A stretch of DNA of 10,955 bases from an uncultured Synergistales bacterium (GTDB taxonomy: Bacteria > Synergistota > Synergistia > Synergistales > Aminobacteriaceae), in the NCBI GenBank assembly GCA_905233515.1, contig CAJOEQ010000012.1:1-10955 (forward strand). The letters are read 5' to 3'. The notes under the pieces are model-generated. The model had not been told where the DNA came from, made no database searches, and was given only the letters and a program-made list of their open reading frames with translations. The translations under genes were made by a program, and so were the position numbers. Each line of letters starts with the position of its first letter. The first letter of the stretch is position 1. Below, one piece after another: positions 1-5,575 of this stretch.

Positions 1-139
1 CTTTATTTAATCTATCCATAATAGAAGAAATTATCTCTGCTTCTTTGTGAGCTTCTTCTAATATTTTATTAGCTTCAGGATAATGTGTTCCGGCATATTC
101 TTTTAAATCTTCCCATGTGATAATATTTTCATAGTCCAT
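1..139 (-). CDS. Probable XRE-family antitoxin, N-terminal part (runs off window)
   Basis: An open frame starts with ATG at 139-137 on the minus strand and stays open for 46 codons to the window edge. A strong Shine-Dalgarno sequence, AAGGAGG (157-151), lies 11 bases upstream. The peptide begins MDYENIITWEDLKEYAG and continues with an acidic, Ala/Glu-rich helix (EEAHKEAEIISSIMDRLNK). This resembles the N-terminal arm of HTH antitoxins that follow Gp49-like RelE/HigB toxins; the XRE helix-turn-helix would lie beyond the window. The start is 2 bases after the toxin stop, so the two are almost certainly cotranscribed. By family knowledge it would neutralise the toxin and repress the operon. The assignment rests on gene order and the N-terminal pattern, because the DNA-binding domain is not visible. 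Confidence 0.6.
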   Translation of the reverse strand, partial: MDYENIITWEDLKEYAGTHYPEANKILEEAHKEAEIISSIMDRLNK

Positions 140-141
140 AA

Positions 142-507
142 TTATTTATTCCTCCTTAAATAATCATCGCGTTCTGTCTTAGCTCGTAAAATTTCGTTTT
201 TCGGAGTCTTATTTGTCTTTTTACGGAAATGATGAAGCATTATAAACGTATCACCGCACAAGCAAAAATAAAATATCCTATTAGCCCCGGGCCGCAATTC
301 CCAAATATTTTCGTCTATATGCTTAGTATATTTTTCCGGCAAATTTGTACCGTGTTCAGATAATAAATCTAAGTGTTTAGCTATTTGCCTAAATTGTATA
401 CGTGCATTCTTGTTAGTCTCAAGACATTCTAAAAGTCCCTTAATAAAATCAAGTATTTCACTTTTGCCGTTTTTGTCTCGATAATATTCAATTTTATATT
501 TAGCCAT
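142..507 (-). CDS. Type II toxin, RelE/HigB family (phage Gp49-like)
   Basis: This is a 121-residue basic protein when started at the ATG at 507-505. It reads MAKYKIEYYRDKNGKSEILD, then a helical region (QFRQIAKHLDLLSEHG), then a beta core (IWELRPGANRIFYFCLCGDTFIMLHHFRKKTNKTP) and a basic C-terminal helix (ILRAKTERDDYLRR). This is the recognisable pattern of Gp49-like RelE/HigB toxins, which by family knowledge cut ribosome-associated mRNA. The frame can be extended to an ATG at 531, adding eight residues. However, a TATAAT box at 541-536 would place transcription start almost on that codon, and AAGGGAG (528-522) precedes the inner ATG by 14 bases. Family members also begin near this YKIEYY segment, so I prefer 507. 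The antitoxin gene follows after 2 bases. The cassette diverges from cdd-era and looks like an acquired module. Confidence 0.82.
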   Translation of the reverse strand: MAKYKIEYYRDKNGKSEILDFIKGLLECLETNKNARIQFRQIAKHLDLLSEHGTNLPEKYTKHIDENIWELRPGANRIFYFCLCGDTFIMLHHFRKKTNKTPKNEILRAKTERDDYLRRNK

Positions 508-521
508 CGCAGCAAATAAAG

Positions 522-528
522 CTCCCTT
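522..528 (-). promoter_or_regulatory. Ribosome binding site supporting the inner toxin start
   Basis: AAGGGAG on the minus strand lies 14 bases before the ATG at 507. It lies inside the coding region if the outer ATG at 531 is used, so it favours the shorter protein. The spacing is somewhat long, so support is moderate. Confidence 0.45.
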
Positions 529-535
529 CATGAAA

Positions 536-541
536 ATTATA
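536..541 (-). promoter_or_regulatory. Putative -10 box of the toxin-antitoxin operon
   Basis: A perfect TATAAT hexamer on the minus strand would start transcription at about 529-530. No good -35 hexamer is seen at 16-18 bases upstream. It sits in the 83- to 107-base gap between the divergent toxin and cdd genes. Confidence 0.45.
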
Positions 542-598
542 CAACATGCAAAAATTGTTATGGTGTAAAATATTCTAGTTACTCATATTAATTCAATT

Positions 599-606
599 AA
601 GGCAGG
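599..606 (+). promoter_or_regulatory. Ribosome binding site for the TTG start of cdd
   Basis: AAGGCAGG ends 8 bases before the TTG at 615. No ATG or GTG is suitably placed, so this site supports the TTG start. Confidence 0.55.
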
Positions 607-614
607 TTAATAAA

Positions 615-1055
615 TTGTCCGCAATAGATTTATGGCCTTCAGAAAAAATTACGCCTGAAGACTTATTAAATAAAGCACGTGAGGCAGCAGATCGAGCTTA
701 TGTGCCGTATTCGCGTTTTCATGTTGGAGCAGCTCTCTTATTTGAGAATGACGAAATAATTTTATCTTGCAACGTTGAGAATGCCTCTTATGGTGTTACT
801 ATTTGTGCAGAACGAGCCGGAGTCGTCATAATGGTATCTCAAGGGAAACGCAATCCCCTAGCTATTGCCGTAGTCGGTTCACATGAGGACTCAGACGATT
901 ATTTTAAGGTTGAATGCCCTCCGTGCGGTGCGTGTCGTCAAGCCCTCATGGAATTTAATAGAAATATGCTCGTAGTCATGACTTCAAAGGACGGCGCAAA
1001 AGTCTACGAGCTGAAAAAATTATTACCTCATTGCTTTTCACTAGATCCCGATTAA
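615..1055 (+). CDS. cdd: Cytidine deaminase
   Basis: This 146-residue soluble enzyme hydrolyses cytidine and deoxycytidine to uridine and deoxyuridine in pyrimidine salvage. The zinc-dependent deaminase signature is complete. HVGAAL lies at 36-41, the ribose-binding NVEN at 53-56, and CAER at 64-67 supplies zinc ligand C64 and catalytic E66. PPCGACRQ at 102-109 supplies ligands C104 and C107. Three cysteine ligands mark the small homotetrameric class typical of Bacillus-like enzymes, not the two-domain E. coli form. The protein is about ten residues longer at the N-terminus than many homologues. Translation appears to start at TTG (615) behind AAGGCAGG. era follows after 3 bases, a conserved arrangement in many bacteria, and the two are probably cotranscribed. 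Confidence 0.95.
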   Translation: MSAIDLWPSEKITPEDLLNKAREAADRAYVPYSRFHVGAALLFENDEIILSCNVENASYGVTICAERAGVVIMVSQGKRNPLAIAVVGSHEDSDDYFKVECPPCGACRQALMEFNRNMLVVMTSKDGAKVYELKKLLPHCFSLDPD

Positions 1056-1058
1056 ATC

Positions 1059-1937
1059 ATGAAATGCGGAACTGTTGCAGTTATAGGCCGTCCAAATGCT
1101 GGCAAATCTTCACTAATTAATGCGCTGTTAAAGACTCACGCGGTTATAATTTCTCCTAAGCCTCAGACTACTAGAAATTTAATCAGGTGCATATATAATG
1201 ACTCTGACTCGCAGATAATTTTTACTGATACGCCGGGAATATTCAATAATTCTGACAAGCTCGGCGATTTCCTGAATAATTCTATACTTGACGCTATAGA
1301 AGACTGCGATCTAGTTTTATGGCTTGTTGACGCTGGGACGAAAAATTTAGACTCGCAAGATTTTCACATGGCCGAACTTGTTAAATCAAAGCCGGTTATA
1401 CTCGTTATAAATAAATCTGACAAATTCAATCCGGCGCAGGCACTCGGACAATATATAAAAATTTGCGCGTTCAGACATAAAATAGCTATATCAGCCAAAT
1501 TAAAACGCGGTCTCGATGAGCTAATTTCTATCTTGAAAAATTTATTACCTGAAGGCCAGCCGATTTATGATCCTGATATATTAATGGACACGACTGAAAG
1601 ATTTATGGCAAGTGAGATTATACGCGAAAAAATTTTAATGTTATTGCGTGACGAGATACCTCACAGAGTCGCCGTTGAGATTGACGAGTACAAAAGCCCG
1701 GACGAATTCCCTGACAGGAAAAAATTATATATACGTGCTTCACTGATTACTGAGACTGAAGGCCAGAAAAAAATTATAATCGGTGCAGGCGGCTCAATGA
1801 TTAAGAAAATAGGCGAATCATCAAGAAATTCACTCGAACAAATAACAGGGCTTCCTGTATTTCTTGATTTATGGGTGAAAGTTATTCCCGGATGGCGTAA
1901 AAATAATCTTGCTTTAAAGCGTCTAGGTTATGCGTAA
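1059..1937 (+). CDS. era: GTPase Era, ribosome small-subunit assembly factor
   Basis: This 292-residue protein has the full Era architecture. GTPase motifs: G1 GRPNAGKS (10-17), the G2/switch I region with PKPQTTRN (33-40), G3 DTPG (57-60), G4 NKSD (118-121) and G5 SAK (145-147). A C-terminal KH RNA-binding domain (about 200-285) carries IIIGAGGSMIKKIG (239-252) and the terminal LWVKVIPGWRKN block. By family knowledge Era binds the 3' end of 16S rRNA during 30S maturation and couples growth to division. The KH GxxG loop reads GAGG, without the lysine or asparagine often found there. The ATG at 1059 has no clear Shine-Dalgarno sequence and lies 3 bases after the cdd stop, so translational coupling is likely. 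recO, a frequent next gene, is absent. Confidence 0.96.
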   Translation: MKCGTVAVIGRPNAGKSSLINALLKTHAVIISPKPQTTRNLIRCIYNDSDSQIIFTDTPGIFNNSDKLGDFLNNSILDAIEDCDLVLWLVDAGTKNLDSQDFHMAELVKSKPVILVINKSDKFNPAQALGQYIKICAFRHKIAISAKLKRGLDELISILKNLLPEGQPIYDPDILMDTTERFMASEIIREKILMLLRDEIPHRVAVEIDEYKSPDEFPDRKKLYIRASLITETEGQKKIIIGAGGSMIKKIGESSRNSLEQITGLPVFLDLWVKVIPGWRKNNLALKRLGYA

Positions 1938-1945
1938 AAAATAAA

Positions 1946-1976
1946 ACTCCCGGCCTTATTGAATCAGGTCAGGAGT
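1946..1976. terminator. Bidirectional intrinsic terminator between convergent genes
   Basis: The arms 1946-1956 and 1966-1976 form an 11-position stem with one C-A mismatch and one G-T wobble around a 9-base loop. On the minus strand the hairpin is followed directly by TTTTATTTTTT, a strong U-tract, so it should terminate the kinase/regulator operon well. On the plus strand the trailing run is CTTATTT, weaker but adequate for era. Confidence 0.8.
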
Positions 1977-2010
1977 CTTATTTAGTGCTTTGAGAAAGGA
2001 GTGTTTTATA

Positions 2011-2886
2011 TTAGCGTCTCATTCTAAAAAATTCGTCTATGCTGTCAAGAATATCTTTCGGGAGCATAGTTTTCAATAAATATTTTTCCGGCTTAAATCT
2101 CAAGACTTCCATAATGCTGCGTTTATCGCCCTTCGCCGTTAAGAACATTACGGGAATATTTGCCGTGTTAGGATCAGAACGAATCATCTCTAAAACTTTA
2201 GGGCCGTTCACTATGGGCATTTCGAAATCAAGCAAAATTAAATCAACTTTATTTTTTGCAAGTATAGTGATTGCGTTCATGCCTGAATTCGCAACTAAAA
2301 TTTTATAGCGGGTCGATAAAAGACTCTTCATTGAGCGCAAAGCCGTAGCATCATCATCAACAATCAGAATGCTTTTAAACTCTTTGAGCTTGTCAACTGC
2401 CTCGCCCTCTTTCTGTAAACGCGCTATTAAATCCTGAAGATCTACCGGCCTCGTGTACATTGCTGCAACGTAATCAGCTTTTTTGCCGATAATTAAATCA
2501 AGCTCTTCTTGAGTCCCGATAACAAAAAATCTTATTCCCCTATCTTCGACTAAATCACGAATATAGCCGAGTACATCAATCATTAAATTGTCTTCACCCT
2601 GCAAATAAAGTATAAAGATTCTCGGTATATCAGACTTTGGCGCGCTTGCTCCTTCTGCCTCTGCTCCTGCGTCCCCGCCGCCCTCTTCACTCAATAATGC
2701 AGCAACTTCGGGATCAACTGATGAGTCATCGTCAACGCTCGTAGAATTATCTTCTTTCAAAAATGTAGATATTGCTGTAACGTCCGGATGAACCGTCAAA
2801 ACCTCGAAATCTTGAGTCTTCAAATGATTAATTATTCCTTGAGATATGAAACTCATTTTTTCTGTGATAAATAATATCTTGCTCAT
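2011..2886 (-). CDS. Tandem-receiver response regulator without output domain
   Basis: This is 291 residues from the ATG at 2886. The C-terminal receiver (about 171-289) looks functional: acidic pair D177/D178 in LIVDDD, phosphoacceptor D220 in LLDFEMP, T250 in FLTAK and K272 in YLLK. The N-terminal half (about 1-157) has receiver-like strand and helix order, such as KILFIT, FEVLTV, RIFILYL and FFVIGT. It lacks the acidic pair and phosphoacceptor, and is interrupted by an acidic Gly/Ala/Ser-rich linker (about 45-86). I therefore call it a pseudo-receiver. No DNA-binding, enzymatic or HPt domain follows, so output must be by protein contact or phosphate transfer. It lies 30 bases downstream of the HPt-bearing kinase, its likely partner. 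A GTG at 2904 would add six residues but lacks a binding site. Confidence 0.88.
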   Translation of the reverse strand: MSKILFITEKMSFISQGIINHLKTQDFEVLTVHPDVTAISTFLKEDNSTSVDDDSSVDPEVAALLSEEGGGDAGAEAEGASAPKSDIPRIFILYLQGEDNLMIDVLGYIRDLVEDRGIRFFVIGTQEELDLIIGKKADYVAAMYTRPVDLQDLIARLQKEGEAVDKLKEFKSILIVDDDATALRSMKSLLSTRYKILVANSGMNAITILAKNKVDLILLDFEMPIVNGPKVLEMIRSDPNTANIPVMFLTAKGDKRSIMEVLRFKPEKYLLKTMLPKDILDSIDEFFRMRR

Positions 2887-2893
2887 CTTTCTG

Positions 2894-2901
2894 CCTTCCT
2901 T
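2894..2901 (-). promoter_or_regulatory. Ribosome binding site fixing the response-regulator start
   Basis: AAGGAAGG on the minus strand lies 7 bases before the ATG at 2886. It would fall inside the gene if the upstream in-frame GTG (2904) were used, so it selects the ATG. Confidence 0.65.
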
Positions 2902-2916
2902 CACAAATAATATAAA

Positions 2917-5376
2917 TTAATCTAATAAACTTTCAAGCGTCGACCAATCAGCAGCCGTGACGCAGTCTTTTATTTGCTCGAATCTCTCACGCTCGGACTC
3001 AGGTATACGGAAATTTTTAGCTTCTTCGATCATTTTGTCAATATTATCAAGATCAAAATCTGCCGCAAACCCTTTTATAAGCGAATACATTTCGTGCAAA
3101 TCTTCTATAGAAATTTCCGGCAATGATAAATCAGGCTCATTTTTACCGAAAACTTTTGCGAGAACTTCTTTATAACCCCTATATTGCGATAATAACGCCG
3201 GAGTCTTTGTTTCTATCTCGTGAACGTCATTTTTATCGCCGCATTCCTCTAAATATTTTGCGTCGGCTGAGAGATTCAAAGCTCCCACTAAACGCGCGGC
3301 ACTCTTTAACGCATGAACTAACACCGTGTAATTCTTTATGTCCTTCTCGCGCTCAAATTTTTCTATGTCATCGGCTTTCTTGTCAAGAGTGTTATAAAAA
3401 ATTTCGAGTGCTTGAATAAATGTGTCTTCACTTCCGCAGTTAGTTACTGCCGCATTATAATCAATTCCGGGAATATTTTTATAGGGTGAAGGAGTCGAGT
3501 CTGACTCTGACTCTTGCTCAATTTCTTGCGCTGACTCGTTTTCTTGCTTTATTTCAGGCGTATTAACTTCGTCCGGAGTCATTGCGTCGCCCTTGATAAT
3601 TAATTCAGGCGGTAAATATTCAAGTAAAATCTGCTCAAGCCTCACAGTATCAACAGGTTTAGAAATATAATCGCTGAATCCCTCATCAATATATAATTGT
3701 CTTGCTCCTAAAACTGCATTAGCTGTTAACGCTACAACAGGAGTTTTATAATTCAATCCGTCCGGAGATTTGCGTAAATTGTGAAAAGCCTCGATCCCGT
3801 CCATTCCGGGCATTCTGTGATCTAAGAAAATCATATTATATTTATTCATTCGGGCCATTTGCAGCATCTCTACACCGCTTGAAGCAGTATCAATCTTGAT
3901 TTTTGTCTTCTTAAGCAAATTAGCGAACACAAGCAAATTAACATCTGCATCATCAACAACTAAGACTCTTGCGCCGGGTGCTTGGAATGATTGAGTAAAT
4001 TTCACATTTTGCCGAGTCGTTGCCATTGAGTAAGCACGTTCATAATCGCCTATAGGCTCCCACTTGATAACATTTTGCCGCACATCAAATGAAAAAGTAG
4101 ATCCCTTATGAAATACGCTTTCAATTTTGAGTTCGCTTCCCATTAACTGTAATAATTTCTGCACAATAGGAAGTCCCAGCCCTGAACCGTCAGCACTGAA
4201 TTTTCTTGATGTCTCTAAATGCTCAAACGGGGTAAAAATATATTCGAGATTTTCAGATTTTATGCCGATTCCCGTGTCAGTTACTGCGCATTTAAGCAAA
4301 ATATTATATGTGTCAATCGTCTCAAATCCTATTGTTATAGTAATTCCGCCGCGCTCAGTGTATTTTATTGCGTTGTTCAATAAATTTAACATGACTTGTC
4401 TAATATGATATTCGTCGCCGTCAAGAATTCGCGGGATTGATTTATCGACATTCACAGTGAAAGTTAAAGATTTCTTCTTGGCCTGTTCAGCGGCAATATT
4501 TACCATGTCATTTATTAACGAGCTTAAATCATAACGAACCGGCGAAATTTCCATTTTGTTATCTTGCAATTTCGAGAAGTCAAGAATGTCGTTAATTATT
4601 CCCAACAATGCCCGCCCGCTCCGTTGAATTACTAGCGCATATTCTTTTATTTCGGGTCGGTCTTCTTCTCGTAAAATCATCTCGTTCATGCCTAAAATCG
4701 AATTCATAGGCGTTCTTATTTCGTGGGACATGTTATCAAGAAATGAGCTTTTTGCCTCATTTGCTGAGTTAGCTTCTTTTATTGCCAAATCGAGTCTTAC
4801 TTGCTGCTTTCTATATGAGTACGTATAAATCAAACATAAGAGTCCAAGCGCGCCGGTTACTACTAAAATGGGCAAAAATGTACTGCCTCTCACTGCCAAA
4901 GCGTAACTAATTGAGCCGGGATAAAAATGTTGAAATACAGCATTTAAAATATACGCGGCAATTTCCAGACTCAACATGACAACAGCGTCCGCAAAATCCA
5001 TTATGCAGGGCGTGGCAACTACAGCAAGAATAAAGAAAACGGGAACTCCTCCGTCCATTCCGCCGTCAATAAAGAATAACGCAGTCAAGCCGAATATAAA
5101 GCCTCCTGCTGTTACAGGATATTCAAGCCAAGAAATTTTTTTAGATTCTCCACGTGAAATATTCCTAATTGAATAAATTAATACCAGCAATGACAGCGCA
5201 CAAAGAATTAAATACGCCGTCGCAGAATTCTTGAATCCCTGCACGAGTCTTATAATTCCCAGTAATCCCATAGAAAACGACGATACTACACCGAATGCAC
5301 AAATACATAAAGATTTTATGTTCGCGGCTCCGTTTTTAGTAGTCGTTATAAATTGTCTTAAAAATTGAGTATTCAT
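2917..5376 (-). CDS. Membrane hybrid histidine kinase with receiver and C-terminal HPt
   Basis: This 819-residue protein has an N-terminal membrane region of about six hydrophobic helices (about 20-190) with no large periplasmic domain. HisKA follows with NMSHEIRTPM and phospho-accepting H218. HATPase_c has an N-box LNLLNNAIKYT, G1 DTGIGI (D367) and G2 GSGLGL (397-402). A receiver starts at ARVLVVDDAD, with D519 in FLDHRMPGMDG and a C-terminal ISKP. An acidic Glu/Ser-rich linker (EIKQENESAQEIEQES) leads to an HPt domain (about 640-740) with HALKSAARLVG and H688. All residues for a His-Asp-His relay within one protein are present, so it probably passes phosphate to the downstream regulator. 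The start is the only sensible Met, but it lacks a Shine-Dalgarno sequence and may be leaderless. The ligand is unknown. Confidence 0.93.
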   Translation of the reverse strand: MNTQFLRQFITTTKNGAANIKSLCICAFGVVSSFSMGLLGIIRLVQGFKNSATAYLILCALSLLVLIYSIRNISRGESKKISWLEYPVTAGGFIFGLTALFFIDGGMDGGVPVFFILAVVATPCIMDFADAVVMLSLEIAAYILNAVFQHFYPGSISYALAVRGSTFLPILVVTGALGLLCLIYTYSYRKQQVRLDLAIKEANSANEAKSSFLDNMSHEIRTPMNSILGMNEMILREEDRPEIKEYALVIQRSGRALLGIINDILDFSKLQDNKMEISPVRYDLSSLINDMVNIAAEQAKKKSLTFTVNVDKSIPRILDGDEYHIRQVMLNLLNNAIKYTERGGITITIGFETIDTYNILLKCAVTDTGIGIKSENLEYIFTPFEHLETSRKFSADGSGLGLPIVQKLLQLMGSELKIESVFHKGSTFSFDVRQNVIKWEPIGDYERAYSMATTRQNVKFTQSFQAPGARVLVVDDADVNLLVFANLLKKTKIKIDTASSGVEMLQMARMNKYNMIFLDHRMPGMDGIEAFHNLRKSPDGLNYKTPVVALTANAVLGARQLYIDEGFSDYISKPVDTVRLEQILLEYLPPELIIKGDAMTPDEVNTPEIKQENESAQEIEQESESDSTPSPYKNIPGIDYNAAVTNCGSEDTFIQALEIFYNTLDKKADDIEKFEREKDIKNYTVLVHALKSAARLVGALNLSADAKYLEECGDKNDVHEIETKTPALLSQYRGYKEVLAKVFGKNEPDLSLPEISIEDLHEMYSLIKGFAADFDLDNIDKMIEEAKNFRIPESERERFEQIKDCVTAADWSTLESLLD

Positions 5377-5382
5377 GTTTTG

Positions 5383-5416
5383 AATAATATCACATTTACG
5401 GTGCAGGTGCTATATT
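5383..5416 (+). repeat. 34-bp direct repeat, copy 1
   Basis: It begins AATAATATC and ends GCAGGTGCTATATT. It matches the copy at 5466-5499 at 25 of 34 positions without gaps, by hand alignment. The right end forms an extended -10 (TGCTATATT, 5408-5416) on the plus strand; the left end forms the minus-strand -10. Confidence 0.55.
5384..5392 (-). promoter_or_regulatory. Putative extended -10 promoter of the HPt-kinase operon
   Basis: On the minus strand TGATATTAT reads as an extended -10 (TGn plus TATTAT). It ends 7 bases before the ATG at 5376, placing transcription start at or one base before the start codon. No matching -35 was found. The box overlaps the first copy of the 34-bp repeat. Confidence 0.4.
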
Positions 5417-5465
5417 ACAAAAAATTTTATTTTTGCTTTAATTATTATTAATTAACTCGAATTTA

Positions 5466-5499
5466 AATAATATCGTAATTAGTGCGCAAGTGTTATACT
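5466..5499 (+). repeat. 34-bp direct repeat, copy 2, with putative extended -10
   Basis: It begins AATAATATC and ends GCAAGTGTTATACT, in the same orientation as copy 1 and 83 bases downstream. Its right end, TGTTATACT (5491-5499), is a good extended -10. It would start transcription at about 5506 and give a leader of about 70 bases for the 7TM kinase gene. The repeat may be a duplicated promoter or a regulator binding site. Confidence 0.55.
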
Positions 5500-5557
5500 T
5501 TCATTAAATATATTTCTTAGCTAATAAATAAAAATTTTTGCGACATTTTTCATGCAG

Positions 5558-5564
5558 TAAGGAG
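5558..5564 (+). promoter_or_regulatory. Ribosome binding site for the TTG start at 5576
   Basis: TAAGGAG ends 11 bases before the TTG at 5576. The nearby ATG at 5566 is in another frame that closes after 27 codons, so the TTG is the likely start. Confidence 0.6.
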
Positions 5565-5575
5565 CATGTTTAAAT

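Larger units (their letters stand above)
5377..5575. promoter_or_regulatory. Divergent promoter region between kinase operons
   Basis: This 199-bp AT-rich intergenic stretch separates the minus-strand kinase/regulator operon from the plus-strand 7TM kinase pair. It contains two direct copies of a 34-bp element and putative -10 boxes facing both ways, which suggests joint regulation of the two operons. No small gene or RNA gene was recognised in it. Confidence 0.6.

Noticed and set aside
2039..3419. Plus-strand open frames of 72-98 codons inside the minus-strand regulator and kinase genes
   Set aside because: They lie antisense to strongly supported genes, show no domain pattern and are explained by the reverse frame of those genes.
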